Shown here one piece after another: positions 18,671-27,361 of a stretch of 43,179 nt of DNA (the stretch's first letter is position 1; the number at the start of each line of letters is the position of its first letter). The notes beneath the pieces were generated by a model. The model ran no database searches. It worked only from the letters and a program-made list of their open reading frames with translations, and was not told the DNA's origin. The position numbers and the translations under genes were made by a program. Source of the stretch: Prevotella sp. (GTDB lineage Bacteria; Bacteroidota; Bacteroidia; Bacteroidales; Bacteroidaceae); contig JAFWTK010000023.1 in NCBI GenBank assembly GCA_017518935.1, positions 1 through 43,179 of the forward strand. Reading direction: 5' to 3'.

Positions 18671-19489
18671 TTAAAAGGTGATGAAGTGCTCTCCAAGCCA
18701 GGTGGTGTTGATATTGACACCAGAGATGGTGGAAGAGGAAGTGGAGGAACCATTGAAGAATGCTCCGGAAAGCCAGGTGATATGGTTCTGGTAGAGGGGA
18801 ACATCGAACGTCCGTTCGTTGAGTACGTTATCTTTGTCATCAAGAGCAGTCACCGTAAGGTGGATAGTGCCCTCAATATCATGCAGGAACGTATAGAGGT
18901 CGAACTGCTTCTGCCCGTCAGTGACATCGAAGATCATCGTTTGCTTGCTGTTGACACAGCCTAATCCCGTATAGGCATCGAAAGCCCCACTTCCACCAGT
19001 GTAGTAGAACTTCATTTTCTTCACGTCAGCCGGATAGTCGTCGGTAGTGACAAAGCGACAGAGTGCCACAATACGTTCAAGTGTGACATTCATGTCCAAC
19101 GGCTCGTCACCGATGGAGATATCGCCACTACACAAGAAGGTATCACTGTAACCCTGTGCATTGGTAAATTTGATGCAGGTTGGGTCGGCCATCGTGGGGT
19201 TGCCGTCGCTACTATGGGCTACGACCACCAGGAAATAGTTACCTTCTGCAAGTTGGAAGGAGGCTGTACCGAAGTTAGCATCGTCCAACTGCTGGTTGAC
19301 CTGTTTGACACGTGTACCCTCCATATCATATACTGCATAATTAATACGCGTACAGGCATTTGTAGGCACCGCACGTGTGATAAGGTTGCCCTCTGACTTT
19401 TTTTGGTCTTCATTAAATGGCAACGTCACTTTTTCACAGGAGACAAGTGTTAACAGTGCAATGAATGCAATCAAAATCTTCTTTTCCAT
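18671..19489 (-). CDS. FimB/Mfa2-like lipoprotein, paralogue 1
   Basis: A 272-residue lipoprotein from ATG 19489 (an ATG at 19513 would add 8 residues and overlap the upstream stop). MEKKILIAFIALLTLVSC is a type II signal peptide with lipobox LVSC (Cys18). The rest is a beta-rich surface protein: a short linker with ITRA, DMNVTLERIVALCRFV, VPLYQNHITWLSGAFF, and an ending NTTWLGEHFITF. This matches the plan of Bacteroidales fimbrial anchor/tip-like lipoproteins. The identical layout and ending of the upstream gene (ETTWLSENNIEF) show a tandem duplication. Its role may be surface adhesion or pilus assembly; no major fimbrillin is visible nearby. Confidence 0.6.
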   Translation of the reverse strand: MEKKILIAFIALLTLVSCEKVTLPFNEDQKKSEGNLITRAVPTNACTRINYAVYDMEGTRVKQVNQQLDDANFGTASFQLAEGNYFLVVVAHSSDGNPTMADPTCIKFTNAQGYSDTFLCSGDISIGDEPLDMNVTLERIVALCRFVTTDDYPADVKKMKFYYTGGSGAFDAYTGLGCVNSKQTMIFDVTDGQKQFDLYTFLHDIEGTIHLTVTALDDKDNVLNERTFDVPLYQNHITWLSGAFFNGSSTSSSTISGVNINTTWLGEHFITF

Positions 19490-19502
19490 AGCCTTCGACT
19501 TT

Positions 19503-20393
19503 TTAGAATTCAATATTGTTCTCTGAAAGCCATGTAGTTTCCACGCTGAATGATGCAGAGCCTGGGGCAGAAGTATAGAGAGAGCCTTTTAGAATGGTCC
19601 TCTGGTTGCGCCTTAACGGCACATTGTTGACCACTTTTTGGGATAGAGAGTTATTATTCTCGTCGAGCACGTCAATGGTGATGTCCATCGTCTGTTGGTC
19701 ACTATTGAGAAAAATATAACTACCTATTGACGAATTACTCCCGACAGCACCTATGGCATCTATTGTATTGCTGAAGCCTGTGTTAGTGGTAGATAGTCCC
19801 GTTGTAGGATCCACAGCCTGACCACCGGCAGAGAAGGTGGTACGTATCTTTGCGGCATTAGTCGTACGACTATCGGTGGAGATGACCCCCAACTGGGATA
19901 CCACACGACTGAGTGTTGCACTGAGTTCGAGTGACGCGGTGTTCGTCACATTCACATTCTCAGTATAGACAAAGGTCTCACGCACGCGGTCTGTAGAAGG
20001 AAATGAGGCACAATTCTTACTGCTGAGCGTCATAGCATTCTCACCGCCATAACCAAGGACCACCATGGTGTAACTGCCCATCGGCAAAGAACAGGCAAAC
20101 TCACCGAAGGTCGTGTAGGAGCTCTCGTTGGCACGTAGTTGTGTGCTCTTGTAGACCTCGGTATCACCGGCATAGAAGGCCAGGGTGATAACTTTCACAC
20201 CATTGTAGTTAGCAACCGAACTCGTCGCTCTGGTTGCGCCACCAGAAATCTCCTCCATAGACATGGAAAAATCACTCACTTGCACCGTCACTGGTACCAA
20301 TCTTTCTACAACTTGTTCATTTAACTCGTTGTCTTTGCTGCAACTTGTACATGCAGCGAGCAGAATACTTGCAATTAAAACTGAATGTTTCAT
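19503..20393 (-). CDS. FimB/Mfa2-like lipoprotein, paralogue 2
   Basis: A 296-residue lipoprotein. MKHSVLIASILLAAC carries lipobox LAAC (Cys15); a second Cys (18) gives a less likely site. After the lipidation site comes a charged linker, an ATRA processing-like motif near residue 54, then beta-rich sequence with LELSATLSRVVSQLGV and VPLRRNQRTILKGSLY, the latter typical of FimB/Mfa2-family proteins. It ends ETTWLSENNIEF, like its downstream paralogue 13 bases away. It has its own promoter (20436-20468). The pair lies between two polysaccharide operons and may be functionally separate from them. Confidence 0.6.
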   Translation of the reverse strand: MKHSVLIASILLAACTSCSKDNELNEQVVERLVPVTVQVSDFSMSMEEISGGATRATSSVANYNGVKVITLAFYAGDTEVYKSTQLRANESSYTTFGEFACSLPMGSYTMVVLGYGGENAMTLSSKNCASFPSTDRVRETFVYTENVNVTNTASLELSATLSRVVSQLGVISTDSRTTNAAKIRTTFSAGGQAVDPTTGLSTTNTGFSNTIDAIGAVGSNSSIGSYIFLNSDQQTMDITIDVLDENNNSLSQKVVNNVPLRRNQRTILKGSLYTSAPGSASFSVETTWLSENNIEF

Positions 20394-20435
20394 TTAGCAT
20401 TAAATTTAAAAATTCGACAATAAAATTATCGGTTG

Positions 20436-20468
20436 CAAAAATACATATTTGTTCGGAAACTTAGCAAA
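20436..20468 (-). promoter_or_regulatory. Bacteroidetes-type promoter of the lipoprotein pair
   Basis: On the - strand, TTTG (20468-20465) is followed after 21 bases by TATTTTTG (20443-20436), a full TAnnTTTG match. The start codon at 20393 leaves a leader of about 35-40 bases. Confidence 0.72.
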
Positions 20469-20502
20469 AATTCCCAACGTTTTTGGACTTTTTTAACAAA
20501 AA

Positions 20503-20540
20503 AAAAGAGTTTCTCGGAGCAAGGTCCGAAAAACTCTTTT
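20503..20540 (-). terminator. Rho-independent terminator of the polysaccharide operon
   Basis: A 16-bp stem with one mismatch: AAAAGAGTTTCTCGGA (20503-20518) against TCCGAAAAACTCTTTT (20525-20540), loop GCAAGG. On the - strand it is followed by a run of T residues (20502-20497 and beyond). It lies 32 bases after the UDP-glucose dehydrogenase stop. Confidence 0.88.
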
Positions 20541-20544
20541 ATCC

Positions 20545-20563
20545 TTTCTTTCTAAGAAAGAAA
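20545..20563. repeat. Short inverted repeat next to the terminator
   Basis: TTTCTTTC (20545-20552) and GAAAGAAA (20556-20563) form an 8-bp perfect inverted repeat with a 3-base centre. It lies between the ugd stop and the main terminator and may be an auxiliary hairpin. The 8-bp arms equal the ends of the addB repeat copy, but the sequence is low in complexity. Confidence 0.6.
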
Positions 20564-20572
20564 CAACGAGAT

Positions 20573-21886
20573 TTACTTCTCGCCTATACGGGAATAGATG
20601 AATCCCTGAGATTCAAGTTCTGCACGGTCATAGATGTTGCGACCATCAACGACGACGTTACCAGTCATCACCTTCTTAATAACATTCCAAGAGGGCATAC
20701 GGAACTGACGCCATTCAGTCATCAAGGCAAAGACATCCGCCCCATCCGCTACATCATATATGTTCTTGCAGTAGGTGACGACATCACCGATGCGACGCTT
20801 GCACTCATCCATAGCGATGGGATCAAAGACACGTATCGTCGCACCATCGGCAAGGAGTTTGTCGATGACGACTAAGGCCGGAGCCTCACGCATATCATCA
20901 GTCTCTGGTTTGAAGGCCAGACCAAGAATGGCGACAGTCTTGCCCTTCACACTGCCAACAGCATTGATAATCTTATCGTAGACAATAGACTTCTGTTTCT
21001 CGTTGACGCGCTCCACGGCCTCAATGACTTCCATGTGGTAGTCATTGTCTATACCAGTGTGCACCAAGGCCTTCACATCCTTGGGGAAGCAAGAGCCGCC
21101 ATAACCGCAACCAGCATAGAGGAATTTCTTTCCGATACGCGTGTCTGTACCAATACCACGACGTACATTGTCCACATTCGCCCCTACCCGCTCGCACAGA
21201 TTCGCGATATCGTTCATGAACGAGATACGGGTGGCCAGCATGGCATTGGCAGCATACTTCGTCATCTCGGCAGAAGGGATATCCATAAAGATAACACGGA
21301 AATTCTGGAGCATCAAGGGGCGATAAAGCCGGGTCATCACTTCCTCGGCCTTCTCGGACTCAGTGCCAACCACCACACGGTCGGGCGACATGAAGTCCTT
21401 AATGGCAGCACCTTCTTTCAGGAATTCAGGATTAGAGGCCACATCGAATGGAATATCCACCCCGCGCTTGTCCAACTCCTCCTGAATGGCGGCCTTCACC
21501 TTCTTTGCCGTGCCGACAGGAACAGTCGACTTCGTAACAAGAATTGTATATTTATTAATATTCTGACCGAACTGGCGGGCAACTGCCAACACATATTTCA
21601 GGTCGGCAGAGCCATCCTCATCAGGAGGGGTACCTACGGCCGAGAAAACCACCTCCACATCGTCCAGGACTTCTGTGAGATCAGTGGTAAACTGCAGGCG
21701 TTCACACTCAACATTGTTCTTGACCATTTCCTCCAGACCTGGCTCATAAATGGGCATGATGCCATTCTTCAGTTTCTCTATCTTCTGTGCGTCCACATCG
21801 ACACACGTTACATGTGCTCCCATCTCTGCGAAACACGTACCACTCACCAGGCCCACATAGCCTGTACCAACTATTGCTATATTCAT
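20573..21886 (-). CDS. ugd: UDP-glucose 6-dehydrogenase
   Basis: A 437-residue enzyme oxidising UDP-glucose to UDP-glucuronate with 2 NAD. The Rossmann motif is IAIVGTGYVGLVSG at the N-terminus. TKSTVPVGT, the catalytic cysteine in GCGYGGSCFPKDVKAL, and the C-terminal UDP-binding domain (AILGLAFKPETDDMREAPAL) are all in place. It is the last gene of the long polysaccharide operon, directly before its terminator. It supplies UDP-GlcA, which the epimerase at 15599 can turn into UDP-GalA. Confidence 0.95.
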   Translation of the reverse strand: MNIAIVGTGYVGLVSGTCFAEMGAHVTCVDVDAQKIEKLKNGIMPIYEPGLEEMVKNNVECERLQFTTDLTEVLDDVEVVFSAVGTPPDEDGSADLKYVLAVARQFGQNINKYTILVTKSTVPVGTAKKVKAAIQEELDKRGVDIPFDVASNPEFLKEGAAIKDFMSPDRVVVGTESEKAEEVMTRLYRPLMLQNFRVIFMDIPSAEMTKYAANAMLATRISFMNDIANLCERVGANVDNVRRGIGTDTRIGKKFLYAGCGYGGSCFPKDVKALVHTGIDNDYHMEVIEAVERVNEKQKSIVYDKIINAVGSVKGKTVAILGLAFKPETDDMREAPALVVIDKLLADGATIRVFDPIAMDECKRRIGDVVTYCKNIYDVADGADVFALMTEWRQFRMPSWNVIKKVMTGNVVVDGRNIYDRAELESQGFIYSRIGEK

Positions 21887-21905
21887 AATGCAGGGATTTA
21901 AATGT

Positions 21906-22985
21906 TTATTCTTCCATTTGGGCTTTGATGAACAACTTTTTCACGAACTTCATGTCGTGCTTCACCATGATACGGACCAGATCTTCGAAGGATGTCTTAT
22001 GGGGATTCCAGCCTAACTTTGCCTTTGCCTTTGCCGGATTACCCAACAACTGATCCACTTCCGCAGGACGGAAATATTTCGGATCTACCTCCACAATCGT
22101 TTTTCCTGTGGCCTTGTCATAACCCTTTTCGTCCACACCGTCACCGCGCCATTCCAGTTCGATGCCCACTTCCTTGAAGGCCAGTGTGGCAAACTCGCGC
22201 ACAGTATGATACTCACCCGTGGCAATCACGAAATCATCAGGTTCCGGCTGCTGGAGGATGAGCCACATACACTCGATATAGTCCCTGGCATAGCCCCAGT
22301 CGCGAAGTGAGTTCAGATTGCCAAGATAGAGTTTATCCTGAAACCCCTGAGCGATACGGGCAGCAGCCAACGTAATCTTACGCGTCACGAAGTTCTCGCC
22401 TCTGCGCTCACTCTCATGGTTGAACAGGATACCATTGCAACAGTACATACCATATGACTCACGATAGTTCTTCATAATCCAGTAGCCATAGAGTTTAGCC
22501 ACTGCATAAGGAGAACGGGGATAGAATGGAGTCGTCTCACTCTGCGGTACCTCCTGTACCTTTCCGTACAGTTCCGAGGTGGATGCCTGATAGATGCGGC
22601 ATGTCTTCTCCAAACCACAGATTCGTACTGCCTCCAACAAGCGAAGCACACCACTCGCATCCACGTCTGCAGTATACTCCGGCACATCAAACGACACCTT
22701 TACATGACTCTGCGCAGCCAGATTATAAATCTCTGTTGGCTTCGTCTCCCCAATGATGCGGATGAGCGATGAAGAGTCGGTCATATCCGCCCAGTGCAGA
22801 TTCACCAGGCGCTTCTTCTTCATGTCACGCACCCACTCATCGAGATACAAGTGCTCGATACGTCCCGTATTAAATGAGGAAGAGCGGCGCAACAGTCCAT
22901 GCACCTCATAACCCTTCTCAATCAGAAATTCCGCCAGATACGATCCGTCCTGACCCGTAATACCAGTAATTAGCGCTATCTTCAT
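21906..22985 (-). CDS. gmd: GDP-mannose 4,6-dehydratase
   Basis: A 359-residue SDR. The cofactor motif [18 protein letters not shown], the family signature [15 protein letters not shown], the active-site [16 protein letters not shown] and YAVAK, and the [14 protein letters not shown] block are all diagnostic of Gmd. It makes GDP-4-keto-6-deoxy-mannose. The usual partner GDP-L-fucose synthase (fcl) is not seen in this window. Instead the start overlaps the stop of a DegT aminotransferase by 4 bases, which raises GDP-perosamine or another 4-amino sugar as the product; fucose is still possible if fcl lies elsewhere. Confidence 0.93.
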   Translation of the reverse strand: MKIALITGITGQDGSYLAEFLIEKGYEVHGLLRRSSSFNTGRIEHLYLDEWVRDMKKKRLVNLHWADMTDSSSLIRIIGETKPTEIYNLAAQSHVKVSFDVPEYTADVDASGVLRLLEAVRICGLEKTCRIYQASTSELYGKVQEVPQSETTPFYPRSPYAVAKLYGYWIMKNYRESYGMYCCNGILFNHESERRGENFVTRKITLAAARIAQGFQDKLYLGNLNSLRDWGYARDYIECMWLILQQPEPDDFVIATGEYHTVREFATLAFKEVGIELEWRGDGVDEKGYDKATGKTIVEVDPKYFRPAEVDQLLGNPAKAKAKLGWNPHKTSFEDLVRIMVKHDMKFVKKLFIKAQMEE

Positions 22986-24229
22986 AATATATTTCTGATT
23001 ATATTGTCAACGATATACTTTACATCATCATCACTCACACATGGCCCTGCAGGTAGGCAAAGACCCATCTTGAATATCTCTTCCGACACTCCGTTCACAT
23101 ACGCTGGGGCATCCTTATAGACAGGCTGTTTGTGCATTGGTTTCCAGAGAGGACGGGCCTCGATGCCAGCCTTGTCAAGGGCTATGCGTATGGCCTCCAC
23201 ATTATCATTCGGCTGACAGTCAGTGACTGCTGATGATGCTGTATGAATGACGCCTGCAGCACCACCAACGGCACCAGTTACGATGGTCTTGTAGGCATTC
23301 TCCTGTCCCATTACCTTCAACTCCGGATCCAGCGTAAGGGTGCATAGCCAGTAGTTCGAGTCATACTCACCAGTAGCAGGTTGCTTATGAACAATCACGC
23401 CTGGCACATCAGCCAGAAGTTCTTCATACAAAGCCTGCACATGTTTATGATGTGCAAGATGGTCATTCACAATGGTCATCTGCCCACGTCCAATACCTGC
23501 GCAGATATTACTCATACGGTAATTATACCCGATCTTCTCATGCTGGTAGTAGGGATAACTCTCGCGATACTGCGTCGCATACATCATCACCTCACGCCAT
23601 TCATCATCGCTGGCAGCAATCAGTGCACCGCCACCAGAGGTTGTAATCATCTTATTGCCATTGAACGAGAGTACCCCATACTTACCGAAAGTACCCAATA
23701 TCCGACCGTTATATCTGGAGCCAAGGCCCTCTGCCGCATCCTCAACTACAGGAATCTCATAACGATTGGCAATCTCCATGATACGGTCAATCTTGTACGG
23801 CATACCATACAGAGCCACCGGTACAATCGCTTTGGGTTTCTTGCCAGTCTTTGCGATGCGGTCTTTGATAGCCTCCTCCAACAAATCCGGATCCATATTC
23901 CATGTATCCCTTTCGGAGTCCACAAACACTGGAGTTGCTCCCAAATAGACAATTGGATGCGATGAAGCACAGAATGTAAAACTCTGCACAATCACCTCAT
24001 CTCCGGGGCCAACCCCACATGCGATCAGTGCCAGATGCACTGCTGCAGTACCAGCACTCAGTGCCACCACGCGCTTTTGCTGTCCACAGAACTTCTCCAG
24101 ATCCTTCTCAAACGCATTCACATTTGGCCCAAGGGGCGCCACCCAGTTTGTATCAAATGCCTCTTTAATATACTTCTGTTCAAGTCCAGCCTCACTCATG
24201 TGTGCCAGACAAAGATAAATTCTATGCAT
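22982..24229 (-). CDS. DegT/DnrJ/EryC1/StrS-family sugar aminotransferase
   Basis: A 415-residue PLP enzyme that transaminates keto-sugar nucleotides. [14 protein letters not shown] (phosphate-binding), [29 protein letters not shown] (the Asp that binds the pyridine) and [16 protein letters not shown] (the PLP lysine) are present. Between about residues 275 and 320 there is an insert (from [10 protein letters not shown] to NDNVEAIRI) not found in the shorter DegT proteins I know. Two substrates are possible: GDP-4-keto-6-deoxy-mannose from the overlapping gmd gene, or the UDP-4-keto-6-deoxy sugar from the CapD/PglF-type dehydratase at 13574, feeding the PglC-type transferase at 26586. Confidence 0.87.
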   Translation of the reverse strand: MHRIYLCLAHMSEAGLEQKYIKEAFDTNWVAPLGPNVNAFEKDLEKFCGQQKRVVALSAGTAAVHLALIACGVGPGDEVIVQSFTFCASSHPIVYLGATPVFVDSERDTWNMDPDLLEEAIKDRIAKTGKKPKAIVPVALYGMPYKIDRIMEIANRYEIPVVEDAAEGLGSRYNGRILGTFGKYGVLSFNGNKMITTSGGGALIAASDDEWREVMMYATQYRESYPYYQHEKIGYNYRMSNICAGIGRGQMTIVNDHLAHHKHVQALYEELLADVPGVIVHKQPATGEYDSNYWLCTLTLDPELKVMGQENAYKTIVTGAVGGAAGVIHTASSAVTDCQPNDNVEAIRIALDKAGIEARPLWKPMHKQPVYKDAPAYVNGVSEEIFKMGLCLPAGPCVSDDDVKYIVDNIIRNIL

Positions 24230-24259
24230 GTGATGTAAATATATATCGTTTTCTAATTA

Positions 24260-25495
24260 TCATTTGTGGAAAGTGGTCAGTCCAAATTGCTTCTTGTATT
24301 CAGTTTCAACATATTGATCTACCCATGAATAAAAGTCTGAAACTCTTCGAGTCTTTGTACCTTCCTTACGAATAGATGCCTGCACGTCACTTGCCCGTCG
24401 GAAGACTTCGTCCTCTATAGGTTTTATTCGCTGGAGAATACCAGTCCCTGACTTATTAATAAGTTGTGCTATATTTATATCGTTTTTCTTCCTCATTTTA
24501 TTGTTTGGAAACAGTCTTTTTTTTAATTCTAACCCTGCATCACAAATCAGAGAATGCCCATCGTTATTCCTGCTGACAATCGTAGGTAATTGTCCCTTCT
24601 GAGTTAACCAGATTGGAATGCATACAGTCGTGATCGGAAAACCACACATAGTCCATGCCGTCGTTTCCAAAGGATCCTCTTCATCTTTTATCCCTTGAAT
24701 AAGTTGAGCACTCATTGTAACACGCCTTGGTATAAAATCTTCAAAATCAACAAACAGAGGGAGTCCTCCACTCTCTGGTTCATAATTGTAAAGATTTACT
24801 TTTGTTTCTCCATGTGTCAAAAAACGTGTTGCACCCCTGATAACATCTTCAAACTGAATTTTGCCATCTCTTTTAATTCCATCAATAAACATCTCCATAG
24901 CGGTATATCGCTCATAACCAGCACCATATCTCTTGTTTCCAGAAAAACCAAAATTCGTTCTAATCAGATATCCATCAGGAGCAATTTTAGGGTCATTGGC
25001 ATCGTATTTCACATATCCTTTGTTGCCTGCTTCATAATATGCAATGCCACCTTGAGCATCCATCACGCCATAGTTCGAATCTATGTGCATTGGTTTCGGA
25101 AGCGTATCTAACAACCCTTCAAAATCTTTTAAGTTTTTACAAATTTCCAATGCACGCCTCAAAATCCTTGTATTATTAGAAACATCTTTTTTACTACCAT
25201 TCAAGTTGTTTGCTACAGTATTGATAATAGCAAAGCCTGTTTCATTAAAACCCGAACTTAATCTGTTAAGTCGTATAGTGCCATTGGTTATATTAGTGAG
25301 AGCAGTATAACGATACTTCTCGCCCTTAGAAATTACAATTACCTGATCCTTGTTATTTACATCCCTATTTTTAAATATAAAAGGCCGGCCATCAGAAGAA
25401 GCCTTACCCGACACAATCATGCTTGTACAAGCATGGCCTTCTATGACTGATAAAAAAGAAATAAAGGAAAAGAAGAGAATATATCTAACCTTCAT
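24260..25495 (-). CDS. Exported N-terminal-cysteine (Ntn) amide hydrolase
   Basis: A 411-residue protein with signal sequence MKVRYILFFSFISFLSVIEGHA. Cleavage after Ala22 would expose Cys23 of ACTSMIVSGKASSDGRPFIFKNRD. A new N-terminal Cys followed by a DG..(F)..NRD block is the hallmark of linear-amide Ntn hydrolases (choloylglycine hydrolase, penicillin acylase, C45 and C69 peptidase relatives), where this Cys is the nucleophile. Further family-like parts are GFNETGFAIINT and YGVMDAQGGIAYYEA. The substrate is unknown; it would act outside the cytoplasm. It overlaps the upstream ATP-grasp gene by 11 bases. The DNA is clearly more AT-rich than that of gmd and ugd. Confidence 0.75.
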   Translation of the reverse strand: MKVRYILFFSFISFLSVIEGHACTSMIVSGKASSDGRPFIFKNRDVNNKDQVIVISKGEKYRYTALTNITNGTIRLNRLSSGFNETGFAIINTVANNLNGSKKDVSNNTRILRRALEICKNLKDFEGLLDTLPKPMHIDSNYGVMDAQGGIAYYEAGNKGYVKYDANDPKIAPDGYLIRTNFGFSGNKRYGAGYERYTAMEMFIDGIKRDGKIQFEDVIRGATRFLTHGETKVNLYNYEPESGGLPLFVDFEDFIPRRVTMSAQLIQGIKDEEDPLETTAWTMCGFPITTVCIPIWLTQKGQLPTIVSRNNDGHSLICDAGLELKKRLFPNNKMRKKNDINIAQLINKSGTGILQRIKPIEDEVFRRASDVQASIRKEGTKTRRVSDFYSWVDQYVETEYKKQFGLTTFHK

Positions 25496-26558
25496 TTTTT
25501 ACAAATATTTCTTCACTTTCTAAAATGACAGGCTCTATATCCACATCCCTCAGGAAGATGTATGGCTTTTCGTAATGGAAGAAAGGAGCACGTTCCACCC
25601 GATCTGCATTGCCGTCTTCCATAATCTTGATAGTATCTTCAATCAAATCAAATCCCACATGAGCCATTACTCCGGCGTATGCCATATGGCGGATATTTAC
25701 CTCTGTCACCTTCATATTACCATGCTTATCCTCCTTCAGGTCAAATGAAAGGATACCATGAGCAGGAACCCCTAATTTCTTTTCCAAATACTTAATGCAG
25801 CGGTCACAGAACTCGTTGATAAGATCCTCGTTCAAGAAACGACCAAAAGCCGTGTTACCTGTCACATGCGAAGGAGCGGTATTAGCCATCACATATTCCA
25901 CGCACTCCAAAGCAGCACCTTTAACATATTCTCCATTATAATAAAGCATTTCATTGGCAAGATGTCTGCCTGTCAGAAATTCACTGACCGTAAACTCTGG
26001 AATACGATTGTTAATGAACAGCCAAGATTTGTAACAACTTAAGTCCTCAAGTTTTAATGATCCCAAGCCACCAGTTCCCTCCGTCGCACGAATCCAGCAA
26101 GGGAAACCTATTTCCTTTTCGACATCTTTATAACGTGGATTATCCTGTGTCACTTTGATGGTTTTTGGAATGAACTCTGTTCCTTTCAACAAATCTGCCA
26201 TGATACTCTTATCCTTCAACGAAACGGAGAGCAACTTTGAGCCCATAAACACAGGACAGGGATAACGACCGTTTTTGTCATAGTAATCACCCCACTCCAC
26301 TATTTCACTTTCTGGTTGTACAAAAGCATAGTCTATATGTTTTTCAGCCACAAGTTTCTCAATAAAGGGAAAATAGGCCTTGTCTGTACAACGAGGACAA
26401 ACATAGTATTCGTCCAGCAGTCCCTTCATAAAAAAGCCTAGAGCCTTCTTGTTTACATCTATTCCAATCAGATGATAGTCTGGATGATTTTCACGGATTA
26501 TCCCTGTAATAGATCGAGGAGTAAGCCCCCCAATGCCTGTTACTAATATTGTTTTCAT
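25485..26558 (-). CDS. ATP-grasp ligase-like protein 1
   Basis: A 357-residue protein. The N-terminal pre-ATP-grasp Rossmann part is MKTILVTGIGGLTPRSITGII. The ATP-grasp fold follows: the lid loop IRATEGTGGLGSLKLED, the adenine-side EFLTGRHLANEMLYYNGE, and the metal-binding VTEVNIRHMAYAGV near residue 300. Such enzymes join a carboxylate to an amine through an acyl-phosphate (carbamoyl-phosphate-synthase-like relatives). No biotin or tRNA domain is visible. Its gene overlaps that of the exported amide hydrolase, suggesting linked roles in making and trimming an amide. The substrate is unknown. Confidence 0.75.
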   Translation of the reverse strand: MKTILVTGIGGLTPRSITGIIRENHPDYHLIGIDVNKKALGFFMKGLLDEYYVCPRCTDKAYFPFIEKLVAEKHIDYAFVQPESEIVEWGDYYDKNGRYPCPVFMGSKLLSVSLKDKSIMADLLKGTEFIPKTIKVTQDNPRYKDVEKEIGFPCWIRATEGTGGLGSLKLEDLSCYKSWLFINNRIPEFTVSEFLTGRHLANEMLYYNGEYVKGAALECVEYVMANTAPSHVTGNTAFGRFLNEDLINEFCDRCIKYLEKKLGVPAHGILSFDLKEDKHGNMKVTEVNIRHMAYAGVMAHVGFDLIEDTIKIMEDGNADRVERAPFFHYEKPYIFLRDVDIEPVILESEEIFVKNEG

Positions 26559-26585
26559 TTATATCCTGTATATTATCGTTCCTAT

Positions 26586-27305
26586 TTAGAAATCTTTCCG
26601 AAATTTCACGTATCCTGCTTCTCTTTCCATCTTCTTAGTTAATTCATGAGCATCTTTAATCCATTCAGGATGCCCAATTTCAATCCATTCCTTTTCACGA
26701 AGTGCATCAAAATCGTTGGTTCCACTAGTCTCTACTCCCACATCCTCACGACGGAACACCTTATAGACGGTAAGGAAAAGTATTTTTAAGTCAAGCCACA
26801 TGGACAACTTCTCCACATATTCCAAATCATAGTCGAATTTCTGATACCAAGTTATCGACTTCCTTCCTTTTACTTGTGCCAGCCCCGATATCCCTGGTCT
26901 CACATCATGTCGATGTTTTTCTCTATCGTTATAATAAGCCAAATACATAATGGTAAGCGGACGTGGACCAATAAATGACATATCCCCTCGCATGACATTG
27001 ATTAACTGTGGCAGTTCATCAATACTTGTAGAGCGTATAAACCTCCCAATTTTAGTTAGACGCTCTACATCGGGGAGCAGTTCTCCATCAGGTTTTCTTT
27101 CCTCTGTCATGGATTTAAATTTGTATAACCGGAACACCTTTCCATGTAATCCTGGTCGTGGTTGAATAAAGAAAGCCCCAGCTCCTTTATTGGCTATATG
27201 TAGCCATATGGTCAATAAAATGAGAACTGGTGATAGCACAATTAATGCAACTAAAGATGCAATGAAGTCAATCACTCTTTTCAGACAGTTTCTATACAGT
27301 TTCAT
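26586..27305 (-). CDS. PglC/WcaJ-type initiating sugar-phosphate transferase
   Basis: A 239-residue monotopic phosphoglycosyl transferase of the small (PglC-like) class. One hydrophobic segment (VIDFIASLVALIVLSPVLIL, near residues 11-30) is followed by QPRPGLHGKVFRLYKFKSM, then the catalytic core IRSTSIDELPQLINVMRGDM and FIGPRPL, and GISGLAQV. It transfers a sugar phosphate from a UDP-sugar to undecaprenyl phosphate at the inner membrane and so starts the repeat unit. A UDP-diNAc-bacillosamine-like or 4-amino sugar made by CapD plus DegT is a plausible donor. The C-terminal ~45 residues beyond the usual PglC end are charged. Confidence 0.93.
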   Translation of the reverse strand: MKLYRNCLKRVIDFIASLVALIVLSPVLILLTIWLHIANKGAGAFFIQPRPGLHGKVFRLYKFKSMTEERKPDGELLPDVERLTKIGRFIRSTSIDELPQLINVMRGDMSFIGPRPLTIMYLAYYNDREKHRHDVRPGISGLAQVKGRKSITWYQKFDYDLEYVEKLSMWLDLKILFLTVYKVFRREDVGVETSGTNDFDALREKEWIEIGHPEWIKDAHELTKKMEREAGYVKFRKDF

Positions 27306-27361
27306 CTTTTATTCATATTACTTCTGCAATGGTCACAAACAGACATCCAATCAACTATCAA

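Noticed and set aside
20545..20563. A third, collapsed copy of the addA/addB palindromic repeat
   Set aside because: The 8-bp arms match the addB copy ends exactly, but the arms are simple T/C and A/G runs and the whole interior is missing, so chance or a plain hairpin is as likely.
21906..22985. gmd as proof of GDP-fucose synthesis in this cluster
   Set aside because: The needed epimerase/reductase (fcl) is not visible in the window, so only the shared 4-keto intermediate can be claimed.
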